Notes: generated by a model not told the origin, from the sequence alone. A DNA stretch of 64,000 bases from Blastocladiella emersonii ATCC 22665 (GCA_025594325.1 JANHCV010000004.1:1302001-1366000); one strand, 5' to 3'. Counted from the first letter of the stretch, positions 51,733-62,718 are shown. Numbers and translations: made by a program.

Positions 51733-52971
51733 CTAGACCTGCAGGCGGAGCTGCTCGACGCAAAACGCGGTAAAGATGCGGGCAAAGTTGACGAGCGTGG
51801 CGCGGTCGAGCGCGCTCGCGTTGTCGGCGACCTTGTGCCACACGTCCGGGAACGGGACGGGGATGACGTGGACGACGGGCACGCCGCGCTCGAGGAACGG
51901 CAGGTGGTCGTCCTCGATGGCCACGTCCGCGTACTGGTGGTTGGCCAGGATCGGCGAAAAGTACGGGTAGTGGTCGCCGTCGTCGTCGTCTTCATCGTGC
52001 TCGTCAGAGTGGTCGGAGGAAACGAGCAGGTCGTGCTCGCGGCGAAGCAGCGTCTCGAGGTGGACCAGGCGCTCGAACAACGACGTCGTCGGCCGCTGCA
52101 GGTTGAAGATGGTGGGTCGTGGCGCGCCGAGGAGGTCGAGCAAGACGAACGCGCTGATGCCCTGCAGCAGGTTCGCGGGCGCCGCGTCCCCCGACCCCAC
52201 AGCGGCGGGCCCGTTGGCCGCGGGCGCGGCGGGCACGACAAACGACGACGCCCACTTGGCAGCGAGATGGCGCGCGCCGTACAGCGAGTCGGCGCGGGAC
52301 CACGCCTTCCACGCCTCCTCGCCGTCAAAGAAGACGAGCTGCAGCGTGACGTCGGGCGTCCCACGAACCGCGTCGAGCGCGGGCTGCAGCAGCGACGCGA
52401 CCTCGAGCAGCACGGCGCACGGCGCGGCGCTGTCGGTCGCCCCGATGAACTCGCGGCCGCCGTCCATGAACATGGAGTCGTAGTGCGCGGCCAGCACGAG
52501 GCGGCGCTTCGCGCTCGGGTGCCGCGTCGCGACAATGTTGGCGAACGGCTTCACGCCGTACGGCGTCGTGTCGTTGAAGGCGTCGAGCTCGACGTGGAAC
52601 TGCAGCGCCGTCAGCGTTCTCACGAGGTGCGCGCGCGCCGCCGCGTGCGTCGGGGTGCCGGGGACCCGCGGTACTAGGAGCGGCGGCAGGTGCGTCTTCC
52701 AAAGCCGCTCGCTCGTCAGGTCGCCGTGCCGCGACGTCAGCAGCGACACGATGGTGTCCTCGTGCACCGCGGAGGCGGAACCGGACCGCCGCGCGCTCGT
52801 CGTCGATGACGAAGTGGCGACCAGCGCGACGAAGAGGAGGAGAGCGGCCCACGCGGCGGCCACGGCGCCCCGCTTGCGCCATGTCCACTTGCGCCACGCC
52901 GTGAGAGGGGACGACGGCGCGGAGTGCGGCGGCGGGCTCCCGTCGATGAGGGTGAACTGGGCTCGTTGCAT
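51733..52971 (-). CDS. Glutaminyl-peptide cyclotransferase / M28-type zinc enzyme, membrane anchored
   Basis: Glutaminyl cyclases convert N-terminal Gln to pyroglutamate and share the M28 peptidase fold. The single exon encodes 412 residues. A short cytoplasmic start is followed by one transmembrane helix (VAAAWAALLLFVALVATSS, near residues 37-55), giving a type II anchor toward the secretory lumen. The catalytic region shows FANIVATRH, RRLVLAAHYDSMF, EFIGATDSAAPCAVLLEVA (zinc-ligand Asp), LVFFDGEEAWKAWSRADSLYGARHLA (Glu pair), IEDDHLPFLERGVPVVHVIPVPFPDVWH and the final helix. DxxxPFL and VPFPDVWH are typical of glutaminyl cyclases rather than aminopeptidases. There are no introns. It is divergent from EFR3, with about 360 bp between starts. 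Confidence 0.85.
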   Translation of the reverse strand: MQRAQFTLIDGSPPPHSAPSSPLTAWRKWTWRKRGAVAAAWAALLLFVALVATSSSTTSARRSGSASAVHEDTIVSLLTSRHGDLTSERLWKTHLPPLLVPRVPGTPTHAAARAHLVRTLTALQFHVELDAFNDTTPYGVKPFANIVATRHPSAKRRLVLAAHYDSMFMDGGREFIGATDSAAPCAVLLEVASLLQPALDAVRGTPDVTLQLVFFDGEEAWKAWSRADSLYGARHLAAKWASSFVVPAAPAANGPAAVGSGDAAPANLLQGISAFVLLDLLGAPRPTIFNLQRPTTSLFERLVHLETLLRREHDLLVSSDHSDEHDEDDDDGDHYPYFSPILANHQYADVAIEDDHLPFLERGVPVVHVIPVPFPDVWHKVADNASALDRATLVNFARIFTAFCVEQLRLQV

Positions 52972-53330
52972 GGTTTACGGTCGTTGAAGCGGGAGGAGAG
53001 CGCGGTCCCTGCGGCGGCCTTCGAGGCGAGGAAGGGGCCGCGCCGCAGGCCGCGCCGCCCGCGTGAAACCGTCAGCTGACGCGCGACTACGCCACAGCGA
53101 CGTGCTTGCGCCCCCGGCCGACCCGCCCCTCGGAACGTGTCCTCGGCTCGCCCTCCCTCCCTCCCGCTGCCGCTCCTCCGACTAGACGCGCTGCAGCGCT
53201 GCAACGAAGCACTACCTACCCTGCCACGCACTACACGAAACGCGCCCGACGCCTCGCGCGGATCCCTTCCTCAACCCTCTTGATTCCCTCCTGTGGCGCA
53301 ACACGCCCCACCCTCCCGCCAACCGCCACC
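52972..53330. other. Divergent promoter region between the M28-type gene and EFR3
   Basis: About 360 bp, very GC-rich, with a C/T-rich run near 53150-53170 on the EFR3 side. No other feature. Confidence 0.45.
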
Positions 53331-55462
53331 ATGTCGACCATGGACGACGTCAAGGTGTACTGCTTCAGCGGGTTCGTCAAGCACGCGTCGCTGGTCAACA
53401 AGGTGTACCCGACGCAGCCGGGCGAGGAGGGCGCGCGCGGGTCCGACCTGGCCTACCTCGTCTTCTACGCCAAGCACCGCCCCGAGAAGCTCGCCAAGGT
53501 CGGCCGCTACCTGCACAAGCACTACGGCTGGGACGCGGCAAAGGACCGCCGCGGCTACCACCGCGTCACCCTCGAGATCCTCGACGCCCTCATCGACTCG
53601 TGCCACGAGCAGCTCTCCTACTTTGCCGCCAACACCATCCAGATCCTGTCCGAGATGGCCGAGCTCGGCGACAGCGTCCTGCTCACCCACATCACCGCCA
53701 CCCTCATCAAGTTCAACGCCCACTACGACGGCGCACTCGACACGGACCCCGTCTTTGCCCCGCTCTTCCACGCCCTGCTCGACCGCTTCTGCGACTACGC
53801 CATGCCGCGCAGCGGCAGTAGTGGTGGGGCCAACCCGGCGTCGCACCAGACGGCGCTCGCTGGCCTCGAGGCCATCAAGTCGGTCGCCTTCTCGCGCTTC
53901 GTCTTCGCCTCGTCCAAGTCGGAAAAGTACGCCGCCAAGATCGTGCCGCCCATCATGGCCAACATCCGCCCCGGCGCGCCCGGTTCCGGATCCGGTGCCG
54001 CAACGACCGCCGCGACCACGGGTGCGCCCGCCAACGGGAGCGCGCCGTCGTCGCCCCCGCACAGCCCACAGCGCACCGAGGCCGCTGCCGCTGCCGCGGC
54101 GGCCGCGCGCGACGACGCCGAGTACGCGGCGCTGCAAGCGCAGCGGCGCGTGTCCATCTACGACGACCTGGTGCACGACGACGAGCTGTCGCACATTGCC
54201 CTGCAGTCGCTGCAGCGGCTCGTGCGGTCCGCTACCGCCACCACCATCGCCAACGTCATCCTGCCCGTGTTCGGGTACCTCGACGCCAACGCCAAGTGGG
54301 CCGACACGCCCTACACCACGCTCGTCATGCGCGCTATCACCGCCGTGTCCTCGGTACGGTCGCTTTCCCGTTCGCCCCTCCGCGCTGAATCTGACGACCG
54401 TGGAAAACTGATTCCCGCCAGACCCCCACCCAGACCATTGTCCTGGGCCAGATCCTGACGCGCCTCAACACGCCGGCGTTCCAGCACAAGGCGCGCCTGC
54501 TCGCCGTGCTGCCGCAGACCCGCCTCAGCACGCCGTGCCTCGCCATCTCGCTCACGGACGTCGTCGACTGCCTGCTGCGCAACTCGGCCGAGCACCCGGT
54601 CCCCGCGCAAAAGGCCCTCGCCTGGCTCACCGCCGCCTTCACCCACCCGCCCACCGCCGCCCGCGACGCGCTCGCCACCATGGTCCCGAAACTCGACCAG
54701 CCGTCGCAGCTCAGCGCCGTCCTAGGGGTGCTCGAAGCCCACGCCGACCGCGCAGGAGCGGAACCACCATCCACCGACCCGTTCGCCCTCGACACCCTCG
54801 AACCCCTGTTCCCGCTCCTCGCGCGCACCGACGACGCGAGCCGCGACATCCGCGCGCGCACCGCGACCCTCATCGCGCGCGCCGCACCCACCCTGCGGCC
54901 CGCCCCGCTCACCCTCCTCGCCGTCTACCTCCCGCGCATCGCCGACGCCACCGTCGCCCGCCAGATCGTCGCGCACCACTGGGCCGCACACCCGGTCGAG
55001 GCCGCGCGCCTCGTCCGCGGCGCCGCGCGCGGCGAGTACCCGCCTGCCCTCGCGCGCGCCGCGATCGACGCCGTTCGTCCGCGCGTGCCCGCGCTCGCGA
55101 CGCTCGCGGTGTTTGCGCCCGAGGGTGAGGGGCTTGAGGGCGAGAACGTGGATCTCGACGCGATCGCCGCGGCTATGGCGGGCCGCCCCGCGACCGCGGG
55201 GACCGCGACGACGTTTGCGACGGCGCAGACGTCGCGCGACCTCGACGCAGCCGAGTCGGAGGCCGCGGCGAGTGTGTCGGTGGCCGAGCTGCCCAAGCAC
55301 CAGAGCGTGCTCCGGTTCGCGTCGCTCGAGCGCAAGGCGACGACCGACGAGTTCCGTGCGATCCTCAACGGGAAGCCGGTGCTCGAGCGGCCGATTTCGA
55401 TGGGGCCCGGGTGGTCGGTGCCCGCGGACGACGATGTGGATGATGTGCTTGACAAGATTTAG
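53331..55462 (+). CDS. EFR3: EFR3, plasma-membrane anchor for PI4-kinase
   Basis: Efr3 recruits the Stt4/PI4KA kinase complex to the plasma membrane. Two exons (53331-54353, 54422-55462; gtacgg donor, CCGCCAG acceptor) total 687 residues. The N-terminus VYCFSGFVKHASLVNKVYP has the Cys that is palmitoylated in family members and the basic patch that binds acidic lipids. Armadillo/HEAT-like repeats follow: DLAYLVFYAKHRPEKLAKVGRYL, EQLSYFAANTIQILSEMAEL, LLTHITATLIKFNAHY. A poly-Ala/Pro insert lies at nt about 53985-54115. The C-terminal section is Ala-rich and divergent, and the protein is somewhat shorter than yeast Efr3 (782). It converges on the second Fanzor. Confidence 0.85.
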
Positions 55463-55807
55463 AGACTGCGAATGCAATGAAAAGTATTTTTTATAACTGG
55501 AGAGTGTGGAAGGGGTGTGGCGCAACGCGTCGATGTCTCGCGCCGGGTCTCAAGCGCGGCTCGCGGTGGTCGCGCAAACCACAAGTACCGGCGTCAACAA
55601 GGGCCGTGCATCTTACGGAAACGACCGCTGCGATCTTGACCACGCTCGCGGCTGAGGAGAAGGCCGTGGTCGTGGCAGGCGTGTGGCGCAACGCGTCGAT
55701 GTCTCGCGGTCTGTCTCAAGCACGTCAGTTCGCGCGGGCCAGGCTCTCTCTCTTCGCAAGACAGCTACCAATGGAGCAAACTATGAACTATTGAACTATA
55801 ATGCTTA
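55463..55807. other. Intergenic region with a near-identical direct repeat
   Basis: About 345 bp between convergent genes. A 27-bp unit, GTGTGGCGCAACGCGTCGAT followed by GTCTCGC, occurs at 55515-55541 and again at 55681-55707, separated by about 165 bp. No coding signal. This may be a relic of an element end or of local duplication. Confidence 0.55.
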
Positions 55808-57820
55808 TCAAACCTTGGAGACCGCGAGCCGACGCAACTCAAGCTTGGGCTGCGCGGGGATCACGATGAACAGCGCGAGCGTGAACATGAGGAGGTTGAG
55901 CGACGCGTTCATGTCGCGGTCGACCTCGACGCGGCACCGCGGGCACGCTGAGCGGCGGCTGTCCGGCACGGGGCTCAGGTCGCACTCGCCGAGCGCCGCT
56001 GCGACCGGGTCGAGCGCGGCGCACACGGCGCACCACTTGGACGAGAGCGCCTCGCTCACCAAGTAAACGTGGGCACCCATGGACCGCAGCACGCGCGGGA
56101 TCTTCACGAGCAGCTCCGCCACCGACCCGCGGCCAAACTCGAACTCGCTGCCCAGCACCAGCACCGCGCGCCGGCACGCGTGCTTGAGCTGCCCGATCAG
56201 GTCCGGCGTCTTCGCCCCGTCCCGCCCCCGCCCCCGCCGCTCCCGCCGCAGCGCACGGTAGTGCTTGATCGACGACTGTACGAGCGCGTAATCGGCCGCC
56301 GGCTTGCGCTGCTGCACGAGAAACAGCAGCGTCCGCTGCAGCTCCTTGCGCGCCGCCTCGTCGCCCGGGTACGCGTCGCGCAGCGCTGCGAGGGCGAGAC
56401 GCACCGTCTCCTCGGCGCGATCGAGGCTCGCGGCGACGGCACGGTCGATCGCCGCGCGCGCGGCTTGCGCGCCGTCCGCGGCCGTGGCGCACGTGCTGAG
56501 CAGCGAAGCGAAGTCGATGGCGGCGGGGGAAGCGGACTCGGTGTTCAGCACGGGCGGGTCCGAGTTGAGGTCGTCGGTGGTCGCTGCGGACCCGTCGCCC
56601 GTCAAGACGTCGGGAGTGGCGTCATGGACGGGCGCAGCGGACCCGTCACCCGCCGAGATGTCAGCAGCAGCGCCGTGGATGGGCACAGCGGCGGACAGCG
56701 TGCGCTCGAGCTCGCGCACGATGAACTGGTCCTTGAACTCAGCCGAGGCCTCGGCGCCCAGCCGCTTGACGTGGGCGCGGGCCTTGCCGAAGACAATGTC
56801 GAAGCCGGCCTGCGCGCCCGCAAGCTTCTCAGCAAGCCCGTCAAGCGTCGCCACCAGCTCCTCGGCGCGCTCGGCGGCGGTGCGCAAGTCAAGAAGCGCG
56901 CTCGTGAGGAGAGACGTGAGCTTCCTGACCGTAAGCAGCCGGCCGGGCACGCTGCCGCGATACGCGAGCACGAGCCGCTGCAGCTTGACGATGAGCGACG
57001 CCGATACGATGCGGGCCGTGATCAGGAAGACCTGGCCCGGGTCGCCGATGATCGCGCTGAAGTTGGCGGGAAGCAGGATGTACCGCGTGTGCACGTCGCG
57101 CGAGCTCGGGTCCTGGAAGCCGCCGCTGAGCACGGGCCGCTCGACGATCGTGGCGAAGATGCCCCTGCCGCGGACAAACGAGTCGGGAAGGACGGGAAGC
57201 GCACCGCCGATTGCCGCGAGACGATCCGCGTAGCCGTCCGAGTCCATGGCACCAACCCAGTTGACAAGAGCGCCTGCGAGGCTCGCGTCGAGCGCGGTGG
57301 CGGCGTCCTGGCTGAGGGGCCGCATGCCCGATTTGACGAGGAGAGCGTGGATGCAGCGGCCGTTGGTGATGACGGTGCCGTAGAACTGGTTGCGGAGCTC
57401 GTGGCCAGTCCAGAACCACAGCAGCTTGGGCCGCATGATGCCTGCGAGGAGCGCGAAATCCGAGTCCCACTGCGCCTTGGCCACCTTGGCCCGCTCGAGG
57501 AGCTGAGCCGCGGCCGCGCAGTAGTCCTCGGGCCGCGCAACGCCCGCGTCGATCAACTGCAGAATCACCTCGTTGAGCGGCGGCGGCGACGAGCAGACGG
57601 GTTCGCTCTCACACGGAGCAGCGGAACCAGTGATCAGCTCGCGAAGGGCAGCGGGCGAGAAAGAAAAGAACTCGGGCTTGGGGAAGAACTCGGGGATCCA
57701 GACGGAGACGTAGAGACGGCGAGGGGTCCAACCCTCAGCCGTGATCCGCGTGGCAGCGTCGCAGAGCGCGTAAAGCACGACGGACCTCGGCTGGCCGTGT
57801 TCCGTTCGGGCAGACTCCAT
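55808..57820 (-). CDS. Second full-length Fanzor homologue, divergent
   Basis: From the first in-frame ATG (57820) the protein has 670 residues; the frame is open further upstream (to about 58020) without ATG, so an upstream exon is possible. Parts matching the Fanzor at 35143-37717: WDSDFALLAGIMRPKLLWFWTGHELRNQFYGTVITNGRCIHALL (near residues 125-165), a RuvC-I-like SAIIGDPGQVFLI (Asp near 258), long helical segments, RuvC-II VSEALSSKWCAVC (Glu near 589), a second Cys pair ACPRC, and RuvC-III VDRDMNASLNL (Asp near 634). The three acidic residues and both zinc pairs are retained, yet identity to the other copy is low outside motifs, so the two copies diverged long ago. The stretch after RuvC-I holds a Ser/Asp-rich insert with three similar DATPD/DGSAA units. 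Confidence 0.75.
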   Translation of the reverse strand: MESARTEHGQPRSVVLYALCDAATRITAEGWTPRRLYVSVWIPEFFPKPEFFSFSPAALRELITGSAAPCESEPVCSSPPPLNEVILQLIDAGVARPEDYCAAAAQLLERAKVAKAQWDSDFALLAGIMRPKLLWFWTGHELRNQFYGTVITNGRCIHALLVKSGMRPLSQDAATALDASLAGALVNWVGAMDSDGYADRLAAIGGALPVLPDSFVRGRGIFATIVERPVLSGGFQDPSSRDVHTRYILLPANFSAIIGDPGQVFLITARIVSASLIVKLQRLVLAYRGSVPGRLLTVRKLTSLLTSALLDLRTAAERAEELVATLDGLAEKLAGAQAGFDIVFGKARAHVKRLGAEASAEFKDQFIVRELERTLSAAVPIHGAAADISAGDGSAAPVHDATPDVLTGDGSAATTDDLNSDPPVLNTESASPAAIDFASLLSTCATAADGAQAARAAIDRAVAASLDRAEETVRLALAALRDAYPGDEAARKELQRTLLFLVQQRKPAADYALVQSSIKHYRALRRERRGRGRDGAKTPDLIGQLKHACRRAVLVLGSEFEFGRGSVAELLVKIPRVLRSMGAHVYLVSEALSSKWCAVCAALDPVAAALGECDLSPVPDSRRSACPRCRVEVDRDMNASLNLLMFTLALFIVIPAQPKLELRRLAVSKV

Positions 57821-60800
57821 TCCTCTAGACTCGAGCGACGCGTCATTTTCCCGTGACGACGCGGCGGCAGGAGATCGGGAGCGTAACTTCGAAGTGGTAG
57901 TACCACCGCCCACTGGCGCAGCGGCGGCGGCGGACGCGAACACGGCAATGTCGGCTTGGCGGGGCGCGGATGATGTTGACCTGGATCGACTTGAAGCGCT
58001 GACGGCGTGAGGCGGGATCACGATGTTGCGTGCGCACGCGATGGCCGTCGGACATGACAGCAGCGGAAGCGATCGCGAGAGTGGTCAGTCGGACCGTCGC
58101 GTGAGTACCTGGTCGAAGCACACACGATGGGTTTCTAGGGCAGCGCGACGAGCGTGCAAGTTGTGAGTGATCGGCTGTGCTCACCGCGGTATGCGACCTA
58201 AAGTGACACGTCCCAGGTTGAGGGTGACCTGCGACCCTGGAGCCTTAGTCGAGCGACTTGGGCCCTTGCACTTGCGCACGGGCAGAGCCACGCAATTCTT
58301 ACTCCAACGGATGCTCGTGAGTGGGGGCGTCGGTCATGACGAAGCCGTAGTTGCGTACCGTCGTCCACGGAAGGCGAGCTTGCCCCTACACGAACAGCGA
58401 CGCTCATGTCAGTTCGTGCCGTGCAACGGGTCTTGGATGCACGCGTACCGGGACACCGGGATGGACCCGCTCGCTGCTATCACGCGATCCATGTTGAGCT
58501 CGACCTGCTTCTTGACTTACAGGTCACTCGGCCAGGGCGACGCGACGCGACGCGATGCGTGTGCGGCCGGAGCGATGTCGGCAAAGATGCGTCCCGCCCT
58601 CACGTGTGTAGCGAGCCTGATGTCGGGACCGGCGCGAGGTTGTCGGGTGCGGTTGCCGGTCGTTGCGGGCCCGACTGACCGGCCATGAGGGAGAACTCCT
58701 CGATGCCGCCGCCGTCTGGACGGACACGCGTAGCGTCAGTAGACATCTCGGCGCGTGCACCTTGTGTACCGGAGGTACAGCAGCCGAGCACGAGTGTAGC
58801 GCGACGCTCGAGATGCAGGCGTTGAGCGCCGACCGGTCGGCATACACATGCTGACGCGCAAGTCAGTTCTGGTTCCGATCGGCGGCCGTGGCCGTGCGCG
58901 TACCGAGCTTGAGCCCCTGCTGGGGCGTAGCCCTGAAGGGCGTAGCGACGCCGTGTCACTCGTCGTGCGACGTGTCGTCGCGCTATGCGGGACGCCAGGA
59001 CGCGTCCGGTCACGATGCGTCGATGAACAGCCCACGCGTATTGGCCCGCCTACGCACGGGTACGGGTTGCGTGCACGTCGAGCGAGTTTGCGTGGTGTTG
59101 CAGAAGCGCGAGGTGGAAGGCGGGGAGTCGATAGCGTCAAGGAGACAACCGGTTCGAAGAAGGAGCGTTGCCCGTAACGCGTAAGCGCGACGCGTTCTGG
59201 AGACAAGCGTGACTGGCGCGCGCGCGCACGTCAAGGCGTCGCGTCTCCCGCGGCCGCGAGACAATGCGTGACTTTCATGTGGCACTGTGACGCGGCAACT
59301 TTCGCCCCGCACAGTTTTACCATGAATGCAAGGGCTTCCAACAAGTCGTGGTACTAGAGGCACTCGCACCATTTCGAACCAGAGGTCGCCCCGATCGCCT
59401 GCCGCCTCGGCACGCTCGGGAAGCTGTTTGCCGGTTTCGGTAGCCAGCGAGCATGAGAACTCCACCTTGGGCCCAGCTAGACGTCGTCCATGATACGCTG
59501 AGCCAGTCACGCGAGGAGATCCGCCTGCCGTCGCGTCGCCGCCCTGCGCCCGATCGCCACTGCTCTGCACTCAAACCTCAGAGCTGCTCACATCCACAAC
59601 TCATCCACTCCATGGCGCCCACAACCGACCGGGTCCCACGACCCGATCGACTTCGCGGCTCCCCGTCCGCCTCGGTCTGTCGCGGGCCACTTGCCACCGC
59701 GGCGCCAGTGGCTCCGACAGCGGCATTCTTACATGTTGCTCCATGAGTTCGAGAAGAAGAGCGTGGAATGAAGAGCGCTGCAACTGCTTCCCCCAAGGAC
59801 GCGTTCCGATGCAACGCGCACGCCGTTGCCCCTTGCGCGCGCCGCATGTGAACGCCGCGAACACGGACCGCGTTGGCTCACGCGATCGTCGCGCTTCTCC
59901 CTTGCAACACGCTCGTCAAGCATGTCCAGGCGTCGCTCCGCTGTTGCCCTGGCAGCTGCTCTCGCGGTGAGGCGTCGACGTGCCCGAGGCCGCCCATGAA
60001 CGCCACGTCGGGCCAGCCGTCGTCGTCTCGCCCCTCACACCGCTCCGAAGCAAACGCATCGAATGGAACCCAACCGCAACTTGCTGCATTTTGTCGTCCA
60101 GATGTTCATGACTCTGTGGTTGGCACAGCCGGGCGGGATCCGGTGTTGGCCGTGCAGCGCCTGAGCGCGCATGCCGCACTCAGCAGGTTGGTCGGGTGGG
60201 CGTTCCCACGCTCAGCGATCGGGCACAACGGCATCTAGGTGTACGAGACCAAGGCGGTCGTAGACGGGCTGCACGGCGACTACCATCGCGTCAAGGAGTT
60301 GCTGTACGAGCTTGAGAAGCGCCCGTTGACAAGCTGCGCGATGCAACGATAGTCGCCGTCGCGATCTTGTTCCTTAGTTTTTGGATCGCGCTCGGCGGTG
60401 CGGCCTCTCTACGGCGCTGTTCTACCGCCTGCGCGCCACGTTCATCGCCTCGGCACAACGCTGCGGACTTTCACGGGCAACACAGGCATCATCGGCGGCA
60501 GCGTCGGCCTCGGCAAGAGCGCCGCCGCCACCACGGCCGACCTCATGAAGAAGGCCGACTCGTTTGTCGTCGGCCGCGCGAGAGCTTGCCGCCGCTCGTC
60601 TCGGGCCGCGTCCAGGCGCCGCCCCGCGTGTTTGAGTGTAGTTCGAGCGCGCGCCAACCGCGCTGCATCGCCGCCCATCATGTATCATTACCCATCCCGA
60701 TGATCGTTAGATTGACCAAATTCATTCCGTACGTTTCTGACCTGCCCTTTCCCATGTCGAGCGTGGTGCGCGCGGTGCGAACGTCCTTGAAACGCGACGC

Positions 60801-61045
60801 GATGTGGCTCTGCTCGGCCAGCCGCCGCGCCACCTCGGGCTGACTCCCCTCGGACCACTCACCGCCTTGCTCATCTTGCTGTTCATAAGGGCGACTGACT
60901 GGAACGGCGAGGATCGAAGAAGCTGAGAGCTCACTGAGCAGCTACGCTATAAAACTCGGCCGAGCCCCCACTTCCCTCCAGCTCTTGTTCCTCAACCCTT
61001 CAACAGGACCCTCTCATCGCAGACTCTGTTCCCTATACGACCATC
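57821..61045. other. Gene-poor region
   Basis: 3.2 kb with no gene model I can support. Scattered short coding-like fragments occur, for instance a plus-strand KAVVDGLHGDYHRVKELLYE segment after a TAG-type acceptor near 60240 and GGSVGLGKSAAATTADLMKK (P-loop-like) near 60490. None extends into a consistent gene. Their density suggests decayed sequence. No terminal inverted repeats or long direct repeats were found by eye. Confidence 0.45.
60949..60955 (+). promoter_or_regulatory. TATA box of the unknown gene at 61046
   Basis: TATAAAA lies 97 bp upstream of the ATG in GC-rich surroundings, followed by a CT-rich leader (CCCTCCAGCTCTTGTTCCTC) that suits a strongly expressed yeast gene. Confidence 0.5.
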
Positions 61046-62032
61046 ATGTCTGCCTCGATCGCTCTTGCCGCCCCCGTCTCGCCGTCGTCCAAGTCGCCCG
61101 TGTCCTCGGTCAAGCACTCGCTCCGCGTCGTGGTCGCTCCCGCGAACGGCACCAGTAGCTGCAACGTGCCCGGGAACAAGGTTGCCGACAACGAGTGCGC
61201 CGTCGACTCGACGCCGACCCCTACGGTCGGCACCCTCAAGGACCGCTTCGAGCAGCTCGCGTCTGCTCCAAGCTCGCCCGCCGGCACCAGCCCGCGCTCG
61301 GCCTGCTCGCGGTCCTCGGACCAGGTCCACGTCGTCAAGTTCATCGGCGACAACGGCCACTTCGTGCAGGGCGACGACACCATCAAGTCCAAGTCGGCTC
61401 CGGCGGGTCCCGCGACGGCGGCGGCGGTCGTGCTCGGGACGCTCGCGGGGGTTCATGTGGCTACCCTGCGTGCTTCCTTTGAGCCCACGACCGTCGCTGT
61501 GGCTGCTGTCGCTCCCGTCACCCCGGCTACCGACGTCCCGGCTGCCGTCGACACCCTCGCGTCGACTGCGGCGCCCATCAAGGAGATCGTCTCGTGCCCC
61601 GTCCCCGTCGCTGCTGCCCCTACCGCCGAGAAGAAGCGTAGCGCCGCTGGCAAAGTGCTGCGCTGGGTCCGCCGCCGTGCTGGCCACCGTGGCAGTGCGT
61701 CTCCGGCCGCGGTGGACCCCGAGGTCAAGGTGGTGGTGGCGGCGGAGGCCGTCGAGGCCAACGTCGCGAACGTCGTCGGCTCGAACCTGGCCGTCCTGTC
61801 GGCCGCGCTCGGGTCCGATCAGACGCTGGTTGACAACCACGAGTCGACCTCCCGCTGGTCGTCCTTCAAGGCCCGGATCGGCAGCCTCCTGGGCGGTGCA
61901 TCCAGTACCGTCAAGGCGTCCGCCGTCTCGTCCGAGTCCAAGCCGCACCCGATCAAGCGTGGCGGCGTCAAGGTTCTACCAACCACCCCGTCGCCTGTCG
62001 TGGTCCTGCGGTCCGCTGCCCTTGTTTCTTGA
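61046..62032 (+). CDS. Unknown Ala/Val/Ser-rich protein
   Basis: A single ATG-initiated exon of 328 residues with a good TATA box upstream. It is Ala/Val/Pro-rich and low in aromatic residues. Two features stand out: VHVVKFIGDNGHFVQGDDTIKSK (near residue 93), which reads like a short beta segment, and a basic cluster AEKKRSAAGKVLRWVRRRAGHRG (near 205-228) that could bind nucleic acid or membrane. One weakly hydrophobic stretch (AAAVVLGTLAGVHVATL) is borderline for a membrane helix. No family is recognised. Neighbours are unknown on both sides. Confidence 0.6.
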   Translation: MSASIALAAPVSPSSKSPVSSVKHSLRVVVAPANGTSSCNVPGNKVADNECAVDSTPTPTVGTLKDRFEQLASAPSSPAGTSPRSACSRSSDQVHVVKFIGDNGHFVQGDDTIKSKSAPAGPATAAAVVLGTLAGVHVATLRASFEPTTVAVAAVAPVTPATDVPAAVDTLASTAAPIKEIVSCPVPVAAAPTAEKKRSAAGKVLRWVRRRAGHRGSASPAAVDPEVKVVVAAEAVEANVANVVGSNLAVLSAALGSDQTLVDNHESTSRWSSFKARIGSLLGGASSTVKASAVSSESKPHPIKRGGVKVLPTTPSPVVVLRSAALVS

Positions 62033-62700
62033 GTCTTCTCTTTTGTGTTTCAGTTCGTGATACCTATCATCTAAACCGAAATCTCTGCTGTTTGCCTGCT
62101 TCGCGTGTAATTTGATCTCGGCTTGTTCTCATTCATTCTCGATGGTCTTTCGACTTTGACTTGGTGATGCGGTCCATGAATCGAATGTGAGTAACATGTA
62201 CCGGTGAGCTTTGATCATGTCATTACTGCAGCATGCTGTCGAGCCGGTGACCATGTGAAAAGCGTCGCGTTGTTCACGTCGCGGCTGCGCCACCCAGGGC
62301 TAAGCCACCACCACCGACACTCGGTCGCCCGCCGCCGCTTTCTGCTTCCACGGCTTCCCTTCCGTTTGCATCTCGTCTTCTCAGGTCGCCGTTGACAACG
62401 GGCTGTGCACCGGATTCAGGGAGGATCCGCAGCGGACGCTGACCGCACCTGCAGCTTTCCGCCGGAACGGAACTACGGCGCGCTGCGGCGCCGCCCCCGC
62501 GTCGTTGGACCACGCGCCGTGGAAGTCACCGCCATGCCTAGGATCCAGCGTGGGACTCTTCTCCCATGAAGACTCAACGACTATTGACTCAATGGCTCAG
62601 ACGTGGCGCTGATGATACGACGGCACAAGCAGAATGCACATCCTATAACTATGAGCAAACACCGCGTGTGATCGAGAGCTCACGAAGCAGGACGAGCGGA
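62033..62700. other. Gene-free stretch before the repeat array
   Basis: About 670 bp. The first ~200 bp are T-rich, like a 3' UTR of the preceding gene. No RNA gene or supported frame beyond that. Confidence 0.4.
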
Positions 62701-62718
62701 GGGCAGCGAGCGCGCGTG

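Noticed and set aside
59340-59400. tRNA-like TTCGAA-containing segment
   Set aside because: The T-loop-like motif is present, but no matching acceptor, D or anticodon stems can be drawn.
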